Shown here: piece by piece, positions 9,740 through 21,161 of the stretch
How the letters are laid out: each line of letters starts with the position of its first letter
Numbering within the stretch: the first letter of the stretch is position 1
Assembly: GCF_018687715.1 (NCBI RefSeq)
Contig: NC_056758.1
Location: forward strand, 9,678,501 to 9,742,500
Source: Carya illinoinensis
Taxonomy: Eukaryota > Streptophyta > Magnoliopsida > Fagales > Juglandaceae
Reading direction: 5' to 3'
DNA: 64,000 nt
Notes under the pieces: model-generated
Seen by the model: only the letters and a program-made list of their open reading frames with translations
What the model was told of the DNA's origin: nothing
Database searches by the model: none
Program-made: the position numbers and the translations under genes

Positions 9740-11560
9740 TTATTTGTTTTCTTAAAGGGGGTCAAAGGTTGTGATGTGGCAGGAAAAATAGTTAGACCAA
9801 GGAAATCTACTCAAGGGCCTCGGGACGATACATCGAGAGATGATTCCTTAGCCCAAACATTACAGCAGATGACTGAATTTATGCAACAAAATTTTAGGTC
9901 ACAACAAGGAGGGCCTTAGCTACTACCTGGTGGGCCTAGTGGCATGGTGCAAACTGGGTGCACCTATGAGCGCTTTCTGGCGCATAGAACTCCACACTTC
10001 ATTGGAGAAGATGATCCACTTCAAGCTGGAAAGTGGATCAGAGACTTAGAAAGAACTTTTGAAGTATGTGATTGCACTGAGGCGCAATAAGTACTCAAGG
10101 GCCTCGGGATGATACATCGAGAGATGATTCCTTAGCCCAAGCATTACGGCAGATGACTGAATTTATGTAACAAAATTTCAGGCCACAACAAGGAGGGCCT
10201 TGACCACAACAAGGAGGGCCTTGCCCAAAACCAGGAGGTCCTTGGCCACAGTAAGGAGGGACTTGGCAACAAGGAGGGCCATGGCTACTACTTGGTGGGC
10301 CTAGTGGCATGGTGCAAGCTGGGTGCACCTATGAACGCTTTTTGGCGCATAGCACTCCACACTTCACTGGAGAAGATGATCCACTTCAAGCTAGAAAGTG
10401 GATCAGAGACTTAGAAAGAACCTTTGAAGTATGTGGTTGCACTGAGGCGCAACAAATACTCAAGGGCCTCGGGACAATACATCGAGAGATGATTCCTTAG
10501 CCCAAGCATTACGGCAGATGACTGAATTTATTTAACAAAATTTTAGGCCACAACAAGGAGGGCCTTGGCCACAACCAGGAGGTCCTTGGCCACAATAAGG
10601 AGGGTCTTGGCAACAAGGAGGGCCTTGGCAACAAGGAGGGTCATGGCTACTACCTGGTGGGCCTAGTGGCATGGTGCAAGCTAGGTGCACCTATGAGCGC
10701 TTTCTGGCGCATAAAACCCCACACTTCACTGGAGAAGATGATGCACTTCGAGCTGGAAAGTGGATCAGAGACTTAGAAAGAACTTTTGAAGTATGTGGTT
10801 GCACTGAGGCGCAACAAGTACTCTATGCCAGCTATCTATTGCAAGGCACCGCTTCTGAGTGGTGGGATACCAAGAGAGTAATGCTGGAATCAGAATTGGG
10901 ATCTTTCGCCGCTGTAACCTGGCAGCACTTCAAGAAAGAGTTTAATGATCACTTTTTTCCCGCTTCCCTGAGGCGGCAAAAAGCAAGAGAGTTCTCAAGC
11001 TTGGTCTAAGGGAGCATGACCGTGGAACAGTACGCTTGAAGATTTATAGAACCTAGGCGATTTGCTCCCTACTTCATCGCCACAGAGGAAATGCGAGCCG
11101 AGCATTTCCAGGAGGGTCTACGTCCTGATATATGCCGTATGGTGGTCAGCCACCGGATATCCACTTTTCAGGATTTAATGGATGTGGTCACTCTTGTGGA
11201 GCAAGAGAATAATTTGAGAATGGGCTCCCCTCCAGGACATAAGAGGCGGAGTTTTTCTGGTGAAGGAAGTAGTTCGGGTTCACCTCAGAAGTTTGTTCAA
11301 CAGACCAGGACTCGACCATTAGCAGGCTCGGGAGTGCATATGGGAGGACGAGTGCTAGTTTGTGGAAGATGTAATAGAGCTCACGGAGGCGAGTGTCATC
11401 TGGGTAGTAACCAATGTTTTGAATGCGGTTAGACGGGATATCTTGCTCGTGAATAACCTAGTTGAGTTCAAGAAAGACGTGGAGCTCGTCACAGTGGTAG
11501 AGCTAACTAGAAGCAATTGGCTCGGGCTCGAATGTACGCAGTGACTCCTGGTACCATTGG
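9740..11560 (+). pseudogene. gypsy Gag polyprotein remnant with triplicated N-terminal part
   Basis: The readable body at 10671-11432 holds a retrotransposon gag domain: FTGEDDALRAGKWIRDLERTF, then YLLQGTASEWWD, then FKKEFNDHFFP, then the EHFQEGLRPDI region. A CCHC knuckle follows at about 11385-11455 (CNRAHGGECHLGSNQCFECG, then a stop). In-frame stops at 11007-11009, about 11037 and 11430-11432 break it, and each fits a single C-to-T change. Upstream, the N-terminal segment is present three times (9809-10819). Gag would form the virus-like particle shell; this copy cannot make a full-length one. No enzyme domain follows. Confidence 0.85.
9809..10819 (+). repeat. Triplication of the gag N-terminal coding segment
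   Basis: Three direct copies begin at ACTCAAGGGCCTCGGGA-type starts: 9809-10092, 10093-about 10457 and 10458-10819. Each ends at the EAQQ-coding GCGCAACAAGTACT. Copies two and three also expand a 20-21-bp sub-repeat (GGCCACAACAAGGAGGGCCT-like, coding Pro-Gln-Gln-Gly-Gly). A short shared GTACTC at the unit end and start could have seeded the duplication. Confidence 0.85.
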
Positions 11561-14155
11561 AGGCGAGGTTACGGAGACTCAGAATGCTGGAGTCATGGCA
11601 GGTATGGGTCTAATCTAATCCTTCGTGATGAATGCCTTGTGTTGTTTTGTTTTCTTTTATATATATATATATATATATATATTATCGAGGCTTAGAGAGA
11701 ATGGCATGATCTGGGTGATCTTTTAGGGAAGTAGAATAATTGAGTTCTTTAGTTCGGTGGAGTTTATGATATAACGTAGTAGGTTGTAAGTTCAACAAAT
11801 TTCGATGTTAGATTTTATGAAGTTTCAGCAAAGTTTTAAAGTTTGGGGCCTTATAGATTTTAGGAAAATAAGTTTATGGTAATTAAGGTGTTAGGTTCGA
11901 CAAGCTTTGGGGAGGGGGGAATAATTAAATTTTGAGTTTTAGATTTCGTGATTCGGATGAATAATTTGGTGGCAATTGGGGCTTTAGATTTTACAATTTT
12001 TTAAGGTGAATGTTTTGGATTAAAGCTACCAATCTTGAGAATTTTAGAAAATGATTTATTATCTAGTAATGTTTTAGAATTTGAAGGATTTGGGAGTCGA
12101 TTGTTCTATTATGGGATGTAAGTTTTTTGATCTTAGAAGTTTCGGAAGATGATTCTTATTTGATTTAAGATTTTAGAATTGCAGAGTTGAAGGACTAATT
12201 TATAATAAGAATTGAGTTCTTAGTTTTACAGACTTAGTGCTGTAGCTTGATATACTCTAGTGAGTGATTAGTTTGTAACCATTAAAATGGGGTTTATTAG
12301 AGTTGAGTTATTGATATGAAAATTTTTCTAGAATAGATTTCTTTGAGGATTGGCGGTAATGATCTAGTTCGTGTAATTCTTTGAGGATTGAAGATATCGA
12401 GCTAGTTTAGAAAATAATTATTGTTAACTCGAGGTTGTAGTAGCAGATTTTAGGAAATGATTTTATCGATTCGAAAGATATAGGTCCAACAAGGTGTTGG
12501 AAATAGTAGATTTTGTGTTGATGTTGAATACGATTGAATTTGAGGCTATATGATCCGTAGACTTTTGGGAATGGATTCTTAGCAGGTTTAAGGTCATTCT
12601 CGGTACCAAATTTTAAGCAGTGGTTAGTTGCTGATTTAAGGATATAAGTTGAGTAGATTCGGGAATGATTCTTGTTGAGTTGAGGATATAAGTCCAGGTG
12701 ATAGAAATGTGATAATGGATCACTTGTATGTTTGAATGATTTTTGGTGTTGGCTAAGAGTACATGAGATCGATGAGTAGTAATGGTAATTGCGTATGGAT
12801 TCCGGGGAGTGCGGGTCCTAATCTCATCTATTTTTGACTTGGTAGGAGTTGAAGAGGAATCTGTGTGGTAATATTAAATTCAAGAGATTTTAGCTTTGAG
12901 TTGTTTGGTAAGTTGAACGGAATGTGTAATCGAAGCGGGTTACCCATTGAGATGATGGTTTAAAACGACTGTTGTGTTTATCTTGAAAATTAATTGCGAC
13001 TTGAAGTCATAAGAATTTAAATTGGTGTACTTTTCTTTGGAGATCAAGTGTCCAATTGGGAGAATTGGGGATATGGTTATTTAACTTGAAAGGAGATCGT
13101 TAGGTCACCATATGTGGTGTATGAAGTAATAAATCTTGGAAGTTGAAACTTATGCATCAAAGGTGGGTAGCATAATCATATGTGTGAAATAATAAAGCAT
13201 TAGGATCCATGAGTGTTGTTTAATAGTTTTTGATGGCTTGAAAATTTAAACAGTATAGCCTGTCTTGAGATTTATTTGTGAAGTGCTATTGAAGGAATTA
13301 GTTGTACTAAAACTAAAGTTTTTGAGAGTACAAGTAGGTGGGTGAGTTACCAAGAGCGTTTCGATTACGTCTAGGTGAAATCAATGGTAGTTTATAGTGA
13401 GTTAGTTATGGCAAAATTTGATGTTATTCAAAATATAGGTAATGAGCTTGAAGTGTGAGATATTGGATAGAGATTATAGACGCTTTCGTTGATTGGTCGG
13501 GAAGGACTTGGGCCTATTGGAGAAATTCCTTATATTTAGAAGAGATAGGTGTATTTTGATATGATGTTATGTGTTTTTAAATTAGGGCCTAGAGGTTGAT
13601 TAGTACTTGTTTCTATCATCAATCAATGGATGTATTTTTGTAGAATGTTGGTTTTGATTAGGGCAGCGATGGCCAACTGAGGAATGAGTGGAGATTTGTG
13701 GGTTTTGGAGGTATATGATTTTCTATAGAAATGTGGTAAAGGTTTTCTTGTGATTAGGTGTGGATTGAGCTTGTACTTCATGATATTAATTTTTGAGGAT
13801 ATAGCCTTTATGTATTTTGGTGAGTTATGGGAGTGCGCGCGAAAGCATGATTTTTGGAGATTATTAGAAGTTTAAATTTTGTGTTGATTTTGAAGAATTA
13901 GTATTGATTCGAAGTTTTAATGGGAAATTAATCATTTGGTCGTGCAATTTCATTTATTGATGGTTAACTTTGAAAGTGGCTATTAGGTTACCAAAGTTGG
14001 AATGGGATGAAAGTTTGGAAGGTAAAGCAGAGACGTCGTTGATATTAGTAATTTATGGTGTGAAGATAATAACCATTGGATTTGTTGGGAGTTGTATTCT
14101 GTATCTTTGGCGTTGGTGTTTGATCTTGCAAATTTCGAGGACGAAATTTGTTTTT
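11561..14155 (+). other. Non-coding interior of the gypsy element (pol missing)
   Basis: About 2.6 kb of G/T-rich sequence with no ORF longer than about 70 codons and no protease (DTG/DSG), RT (YxDD), RNase H or integrase motif visible. It holds a (TA)n tract at 11658-11682. Its last bases (AATTTCGAGGACGAAATTTG at 14131-14150) resemble the end of pol and the pre-polypurine region of plant Del/Tekay-type gypsy elements, so the ends are conserved while pol is replaced. Confidence 0.7.
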
Positions 14156-14168
14156 AAACGGGGGAGGA
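14156..14168 (+). promoter_or_regulatory. Polypurine tract of the gypsy element
   Basis: AAACGGGGGAGGA abuts the TGTGATGATCC start of the 3' LTR, the expected place for the plus-strand primer. Confidence 0.8.
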
Positions 14169-15075
14169 TGTGATGATCCACTTTTACATGTATTTTCACT
14201 GAATGAGTGTTTTTAATTTAATTAATATATTGGTTCTTTTATTTTAAATTATAGTATTTTAAATTGGTTTTAATTTATTTGATATTGTGTTTAATTTATT
14301 TTAGTCGTTTTACGGTTTTTAAAATCGTTTTCGGCGGATCAGTTTTTAGTTTTCAGAGTGAGAATTGAACCTTATTTCTTTTCTTTTTTTCCCTTTTCCT
14401 TTTCCTTTTACCCTTTTCTTTCCTTCTTCTTTCTTTCTTTTTTCTTCTTCTTTTTCTCTTCTCTTCCCGCGTGCCCAAGCCTCCATTTCTCCTTCCCGTC
14501 GCCGCCTGTTGACCGGCCTAGACCGTCGCCGTCCAGCCGCCGTGTAGTACATCACCCCCACCATTCTCTTCCCCTCCCACCAGAGATCATCCCCACCAAT
14601 TTTCAGAGTCATCGGATCAGCCGTTAGCCGCTACGCACGGTTGTAAGTCATGGTATCTGCCCTGTTTTTCTCCCCTGTCGCAGGTTGCTTTCGCAGCCCA
14701 GAACCTCCACTCGCCGGCGGCGTGGCCTACACCACCCACCCAGTTTTCTTCCCCTCTTATCAGTGAACATCCCACCAAGTTTCACCTCCATCCGAGCCAC
14801 CATTAGCCACCACGAGCTCCTCCAAGCCACCACGAGCTCCTCCAAGCCACACGGTTTTTCACCGATTCCGGCGCCGTCGCACCACTTCCGGACACCATCT
14901 CTTCACAGCTTCTGGTACTTAGTTATGACTTTCGTTATCTGCTGCGTATTTTTTCGTGTATATTTATTGCTTATACACATATCTGACACTCGTCGATAGG
15001 GTGGTGACTCGTGATATCATTATTCAGACGTCTCGATTTTTCCATATCCGTGCGTGAGAATTTAAGAGCGTCACA
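14169..15075 (+). repeat. 3' LTR of the gypsy element, internally deleted (907 bp)
   Basis: The start (TGTGATGATCC) and end (GAGCGTCACA) align with the 5' LTR, but CTCTTCACAGCTTCT (to 14912) jumps directly to GGTACTTAGTTATGAC. In the 5' LTR these are at about 8024-8038 and 9336, so about 1.3 kb is gone. There is also a small duplication of CACGAGCTCCTCCAAGCCAC at 14811-14850. Many substitutions separate the two LTRs, so the insertion is not recent. Confidence 0.85.
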
Positions 15076-15217
15076 AAGTCAATCGAAACATCAAACGAAT
15101 TGCAATTATTCCTTAATTAGTTATAATGCAGGCAGAGTGATTCTTCCGCTCTTTTGGTTTTAGCTAAAAAAAGAGTGATTCTTCTGTAATTTTGTCTGCA
15201 ATTTTCTACCTCAATGA
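15076..15217 (+). repeat. Remainder of array unit 5 beyond the gypsy insertion
   Basis: AAGTCAATCGAAACATCAAACGAATTGC and the following GAGTGATTCTTC and TTTTCTACCTC segments continue the unit cut at 7286. This proves that the gypsy element landed inside the array. Confidence 0.85.
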
Positions 15218-16636
15218 TCTCCAAATTTCTCTGGCTGTGGCGGCAATTAACAGTCCAATATTAGGGTATATTCCTTGCGTATATCTATAAACAAACATCT
15301 ACGTACGTACGTCCAACCATTAATTACATGTCCCCTCCCTCATCGTGAGTCATTGTCTGCATAATATAATACAAATCGACCATTTAAATCACTTCTCTCT
15401 ACTTGTCTACCGGTCTATGTTCTGCACTAGTAGCAGTGTGTGATCTGTTCCTTGCATGTACGTTGCATGTTTTCCTTCTGAACTCATGACTTAAAAAGCT
15501 GTGGGACACCTTAAAAGTGGAAAAAAGTGTCACAATGTTGCTACGTCGAAGAAAGCTCTTACATGATTTACACGAGTTACTGCTAATTAATTGATCTGTA
15601 AATGAATCCTCGTCATTTTTTCTGTACATGACTGGCTAGCTCCAAATGGAATAATCCAAGCTAGTACGTACGACCTTGACCCAGCTAACAAATGAAAAAA
15701 ATAAAAGACGGTGCTACTCCCACAGAGGGAACTACCGAAACACTCACTCTTTGTGTGTATACATGTGTATGGAAGAATTAAAAATTTCTAAAATAGATAT
15801 ACATTGAAAACATTAAACAAAAAAAAAAAGTAAAATATTGATATCAAAAGATAATATTAAAAAAAAAATTATAAACTTGAATTGAGATACAAAAATAAAA
15901 ATAAAAAATAAAGAGTCAATAAATTATTAAAAATAATGATTTTTGAAAAAAAGAATGATGAGACATAATTAAAGTTACAAAAAAATTTATATTACAAAAA
16001 AAGTTTTAGATTTTAAAATTACATGAATGCCACCTAGATTTGAAATTTACAAAAATATAATCCAAACTCAAAAAAATTATAAAATTACCATTACAATAGT
16101 CCGAAATAGAATGTAGTCTTTAACATGCCAAAATAGACTGAAATTCTACCGAACGGGCCAGAACTAGGAACAAAATGAATTGAGGATGATCTATAGTGTA
16201 TTGGATATTATACTAGAACTAAAAATTTCAACCATTTCAATCGGAATGGAATGGAGTTTAAAATTATGATAAGACAATTTGATTTGACACCCACAATTCC
16301 TAAGTAAGATTTTCAAATTCACAAATTTAAAAGATTCACAAATGTTTTGTCTAAATACTAGGGTCTTGAGTAGGAAAGAGATAAATATATACATATAAGT
16401 CAGCTACACAAATTAAATTTAGGATAAGGATATTGTGAAATGGATTATATCCATTTAACATAAATTTTGGGGTATATTTGTCATTTCCATTGTCAACATA
16501 ATATAAAATACCATAATATCTTACGCCCTACAATGAATTGATGCTATCCATTTAGAGGGAAATGGATAAAAATTCTATTTTCAAAATGAAAAATTATAGT
16601 ATTATTTATAATATACTATAACTATATTATATTTTA
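15218..16636. other. AT-rich intergenic region
   Basis: No recognisable gene. It contains TACGTACGTACGT at 15301-15313, poly-A-rich runs at 15780-16100 and short ORFs without domains. Nothing here is strong enough to call. Confidence 0.6.
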
Positions 16637-16786
16637 AGTTATCGTTTTCACGAGTCTTCTCTCTCTCTCTCTCCAAAGAGTGGAAAAGAAAAAGAGGTGA
16701 AGTATAGGAGTCCTGAGTTATAGTAGTAATACTGTAAGGGTGGTGGTCTTCCTATTTCAATGTTTCTTATTTGAGGAAGGTTTAGT

Positions 16787-18266
16787 ATGGATTCTCTGGA
16801 AGAAAAGTGGAAGCAATTTCGACTATAGGAGGAGGAAGATGAAAGTATAATTGTGGATGTGGATTCAATGTCAGATTCACTCCGAAAAGGTGAAAGAAGT
16901 ATGGTGGGCAAGCTATGTTCTGAACATGTGGTGAATAAAGATGTGATATACAATACCATGTCTAAAGTATGGAGAGTGAGCAAGCCTTTTCAATTTCAAG
17001 ATATAAGTCCTAACATGTTTGTGATAACATTTGAGAATGGAGCAAATATGGAGAATGTTTATTTGGGAAAGCCATGGTTGTTTGACAATAACATTTTTGC
17101 ACTAAAAACTTATGATGGTTTAGTATCTCCTAAACATTTAGTGTTTGATTCAAAGGTCTTTTGGATTCAGTTATATAAGCTGCCATTGGCATGCATGAAC
17201 AAAGAGATTGGCGTGTAGATTGGCTCTACACTAGGCAAGGTGCTCGACATTGACGTTAAGGAGGATGGCACAGGGTGGGGTCAGTTTTTTGAGAATTATG
17301 ATGGAAATATGATTGCATAAGCCCATTGCAAGGGGTAGAATGATTAAGGTGAACGAGTCGAGTATGTGGATCCCATTGAAATATGAGAAGCTACCCAAAC
17401 TATGTTTTAAATGTGGAAGAATAATGCATGATAGCCAAGGTTGTAAAGGTGTGAGTTCAGCGAATGGGGAGGTAGTTCAAGACTAGTTTGGAGTGTGGTT
17501 ACATGCAGATTCAACCTTCAAAAGGAAGTGTTGGACCAGTTCTGATAAAAAAGGGTGGAGGAAGGAGGTGACAAGTGAAGAGCCAGCAGTGAGGAATATT
17601 CCGACGAGGCAGGGTAGCATGCAGATTATTTCAGAAGATAGGGGAGAAACAATAGGAGACTTGGTTGATAGGGATAATCCAATGGAGTATAGGGATGGAT
17701 TTTCAATTTTAAATTTAAGTAAGGATCACCAGGATAGAAGCCAAATAGATGATGTTGATCCAAGGCTTCACAAGAATAAGGTGGTTGAGGAAAAAAGGCT
17801 CATGCATTCAAGTCTGCTGTTTTTCAAAAAACAATTGAGGGAGGGGTAAATGTATCACGTGGGATGGATAAGGTTACTATTAGCTAGAGGTCTCTCGTAC
17901 CAAAGCCCATTTTCCATGGCCCAATGCAGGTGAATTTGACTGAAAGGTCCATTAATCCTGGTACTGAATCGATGGGCAGAGCAGATGACTCAACTATGAG
18001 AACTATGCTACATGTTGACAACAAGAGAATAAGTACTAAAGGATGGAAAAGGAAGGCGAGGCAGCAGGGATTTCAAGGTAGTAGGGAGGATAAGGCTCAA
18101 CTCAGTAATGAAAAGCAAAGCAAAAAGAAAAAGTCTGGAGGTGGAATTGAGCCTTTCAAACTACTAGGTTTCCATAAAAAGAGGGAAAGTGACAGTTGTT
18201 ACAGATGACAGTAGTGTGACAAGTGTAATGGCAATGGCTGTTCCACAACCCCGCCAATCATTATGA
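16787..18266 (+). pseudogene. Older LINE ORF1 remnant (DUF4283 and CCHC knuckle)
   Basis: ATG at 16787 gives an acidic start and meets a stop at 16826-16828; the same frame continues to 17218. The DUF4283 core reads MSKVWRVSKPFQFQDISPN followed by NVYLGKPWLFDNN. After another stop and frameshifts, a CCHC knuckle is visible (LCFKCGRIMHDSQGC near 17399-17445) and then a basic tail rich in Lys (near 18035-18135). The frame ends in TGA at 18264-18266, overlapping the ORF2 ATG. In active relatives ORF1p binds the RNA and acts as a chaperone. This copy is dead. Confidence 0.85.
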
Positions 18267-19582
18267 AACACTTGAGTTGGAACTGTCGGGGGCTTGAGAA
18301 CCCCCGAACAGTTCATGATCTCTACTTGTTAGTCAGAGAAAAAAAACCCAACTTAGTTTTTCTCATGGAGACAAAATTAAGGAGTCTTAGATTTGAACAG
18401 ATCAAACAGAAGCTTGGTTATGATAGTTGTTTTGTTGTTGAGCCATTGAGAAAAAAAATTGAGGGTTAGCTATGCTATGGTAGAAGGAGTATGTAGTGGA
18501 AGTGGTGAATTATTCACACAACCACATTCACATATTGGTTACTAAGAAGGAGGATCAACAACAGTGGTTTTGCACATGGTTTTATGGACATCAACAAATT
18601 AGTAAAAGAAGTGGCACTTGGGCTCTCCTCTCCATGATCAAACCAAGCTTTAATCAAGCTTGATGTGTCATGGGAGATTTCAATGAGATTTTGATCTCTC
18701 ATGAAAAATATGGTGGCAGTCAAAGAACTAAAAAACAAATAGTGGACTTTAGGCATGTTGTTTTGTGTAATAGCCTGCATGATTTGGGCTGAAAAGGGTG
18801 CTTGTTTACATGGAGCAATAGACAGGAAGGTTAGACCATGCTCTAGCCAATACTCAATGGAAAAATATGTTTAGGAATCATGTTGTGGAAACCTTAGCTG
18901 CAAGAAGATCAGATCACAGGCCAATATTATTAACTTGTTACAGAAAAGATTTTTATGCTATGGTGAAGAATAATAATTTCATGTTTGAGGCAAGATGGAC
19001 TAAGGATGTGGAGGGGGAGGAAGTAATTAGAGAAGGGTGGGGCAAGGTGGTGAATAGGCAGGATGGGTGGAAAAGATTAAGAACAAGTTTGAAGGCTGTG
19101 CAAAAAAGCTTACAAAATGGAGTAAGGGGAAGGTTGTGGATTGTGCAAAGGCAATACTGATATTAAAAAAAAAAAAAAAAAAAAAAAGAAGAACTCAGGG
19201 AGTTGCAAGGCAATGAGGGTCCTCAAAATATTGCAGCTATTAAAGCCTTACAACAAGACCTTAATATACTGTTAGAACAAGAGGACCTCAAGTGAAGGCA
19301 AAGGGCAAAAGTAAACTAGTACCAGATTGGAGACAAAAATATTAGGTTCTTTCACCTATGTGCTACTCAAAGAAAAAAAAAAAAAAAGTCATATCATGTT
19401 TATCCATGATATGCAAGGAAGGAAATGGGAGCGTCACACGAGTATTGCAGATGCATTTACTCAATATTTCAAAGATATTTTTAGCTCCACAAGAGAAAGC
19501 TCCAGGTCTAGACGGGTATAATGTTCAATTTTTTCAAACTTATTGGCATATAGTAGGGGATGAGGTGAAATGAAAAGAATTG

Positions 19583-19587
<5 letters not shown>

Positions 19588-19666
<79 letters not shown>
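19588..19666 (+). repeat. (CT)n microsatellite in the LINE 5' leader
   Basis: About 40 uninterrupted CT dinucleotides, 227 bases upstream of the ORF1 start codon counting from its first base. The older LINE has a much shorter CT tract at its own 5' end (16656-16672), so pyrimidine-rich starts appear to be a property of the family. The length here probably reflects slippage. Confidence 0.9.
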
Positions 19667-19667
<1 letters not shown>

Positions 19668-19814
19668 ACTGAGTCAGAGTAAGGTATAGTCCTCCTGTCC
19701 TTACAGGGTGGTGTCGTCTCCCTTGGCGGGAGTTTGTCTTTTCACAGGTTTATCCTTGGCGGGAGTTCGTCCTATCACAGAATTTTTTCTGCTTTCCCCC
19801 GCTTGATACCCACA

Positions 19815-21161
19815 ATGGAGGAAGAAGACCTTGCAAAGAGATGGGAAAGACTAAACCTGTCTTCGACAGAAAGTGAAGTTCTAAAAATCTCTACTGTTAG
19901 GTCAGAGGAAGGCAACTTACGTAGAAAACACTGTATTGTAGCTGGAGTGATGATGGAAAGAGGTTTAAGTAACGAAGCATTCAGGGTTACAATGTCTCAA
20001 GTTTGGAGATTGGAGGGCTGGGTAAAATTTAAAGAACTAGGGGACTTCCAGTTCCTCATCGAATTCCAATTTCTTGGAGACAAAGAAAAAGTCTTAGGAG
20101 GTCGCCCCTGGTTTTTTGATCGAAACTTGGTGTCCTTCCTAGAGGTTGATGAAAATGTATCTCTAAGCGCAATCCGTTTCCAATTTGAACCATTCTGGGT
20201 ACAGATGCACGGCTTGCCATGGGGAGCAATGACAGAGGAGGTAGGCAGAAATGTGGGCTCATCGGTGGGTCATGTTATAAGGGTGGATGCTGATTCGGAT
20301 GGTGCTGCTTGGGGCAAGAGTATGAGGATAAGAGTGGCAGTAGACCTACACAAACCACTTTTACGTGGTAAATGGGTGGAAGTGAATAACATGAAACACT
20401 GGGTTTCCATTAAGTACGAGAGACTTCAGGCCTACTGTTTTCATTGTGGCATCATTGCTCATAAAGGAAAAAACTGCAATCAACAGAGGGTACATTCTTC
20501 TGTGGATGGAACCAAAACTTTGCAGTTTGGCCCCTGGCTCAGGGCTCAACCGATGAACTCAAAGATTTTTGACAGTCGACCATATGGGGGCAACCCTGGC
20601 TCCCAGAACAAACAGAACAGGCAGAAACATGAAACTACTAAGGATAATGAATGTGAACCAAATGCTGATGATAAGGAGGGAGAAGATGTATCCAGGACCT
20701 CATCTGACCCTCAATCTAAAGAGGGAATTGCTAAAACTAAAACTGAGTCTTCCCAAAATACTGTATCACTTATAGATCCTATGACTGAAGCTTATAGGCC
20801 CATTAAGCTACCAATCTCAGCCGAAAAGGAAGAGATCACCTCTAACCAGATGCATCATTATGACCTCTGCAAATCCCCATCAGACTTGGGAAGGGAGATG
20901 TTCCAAGCCAATGTCAACAAAGAATTGGACCTGCCCAGTATTGTGGGGGTGGTGACTAGGCAAAAAGGGACAACATGGAAAAGGAAGGCCAGGGAGGTTA
21001 CACTATCTAATCCTAGGGATACGGTCTCTAAAGGCAGAGGAAGCAAGAAAAGAGGTATGACCTCTCAACTAGACTTATCAAAACCTGCGAAAAAAGCTAA
21101 AGATACTAGTGACAATCATAAGATGGTGGAGGCTGCTGGGCAGCCCCACCAACAGCCATGA
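19815..21161 (+). CDS. LINE ORF1 protein: DUF4283 domain with CCHC zinc knuckle (448 aa)
   Basis: The start is set at the first ATG of the frame (MEEEDLAKRWERLNL); an upstream extension to 19734 would need a TTG. DUF4283 spans roughly residues 34-185, with KHCIVAGVMMERGL, MSQVWRLEGWVKFKEL and GGRPWFFDRNLVSF. A CCHC knuckle follows at residues 207-221 (YCFHCGIIAHKGKNC). The C-terminal half is low-complexity and ends in Lys/Arg-rich blocks (KRKAREV, KGRGSKKRGM, KKAKD) that could serve RNA binding or nuclear entry. By analogy with L1 elements it would coat the LINE RNA and help target-primed reverse transcription. The stop TGA overlaps the ORF2 start (ATGA). No stop or frameshift is present. Confidence 0.93.
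   Translation: MEEEDLAKRWERLNLSSTESEVLKISTVRSEEGNLRRKHCIVAGVMMERGLSNEAFRVTMSQVWRLEGWVKFKELGDFQFLIEFQFLGDKEKVLGGRPWFFDRNLVSFLEVDENVSLSAIRFQFEPFWVQMHGLPWGAMTEEVGRNVGSSVGHVIRVDADSDGAAWGKSMRIRVAVDLHKPLLRGKWVEVNNMKHWVSIKYERLQAYCFHCGIIAHKGKNCNQQRVHSSVDGTKTLQFGPWLRAQPMNSKIFDSRPYGGNPGSQNKQNRQKHETTKDNECEPNADDKEGEDVSRTSSDPQSKEGIAKTKTESSQNTVSLIDPMTEAYRPIKLPISAEKEEITSNQMHHYDLCKSPSDLGREMFQANVNKELDLPSIVGVVTRQKGTTWKRKAREVTLSNPRDTVSKGRGSKKRGMTSQLDLSKPAKKAKDTSDNHKMVEAAGQPHQQP

Larger units (their letters stand above)
7287..15075 (+). mobile_element. Ty3/gypsy-like LTR element with gag but no pol (TR-GAG type)
   Basis: The element is bounded by TGTGA and TCACA ends and by near-matching 5-bp direct repeats (AAGTT at 7282-7286, AAGTC at 15076-15080; the equivalent site in other array units reads AAGTC). 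It has a 5' LTR, a primer-binding site matching initiator tRNA-Met, a gag frame with a CCHC knuckle, a polypurine tract and a 3' LTR. Between gag (about 11560) and the polypurine tract (14156) I see no protease, RT, RNase H or integrase motifs. It is therefore non-autonomous, fitting the class called TR-GAG, and would need a partner's enzymes. Confidence 0.85.

Noticed and set aside
11658..11682. TA-rich tract as a promoter or origin
   Set aside because: It is a (TA)n microsatellite inside the non-coding interior of the gypsy element, with no further signal.
19734..19814. Upstream extension of the LINE ORF1 to a TTG codon
   Set aside because: The extension begins at TTG and adds sequence with no DUF4283 similarity. 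The ATG at 19815 is the first proper start.
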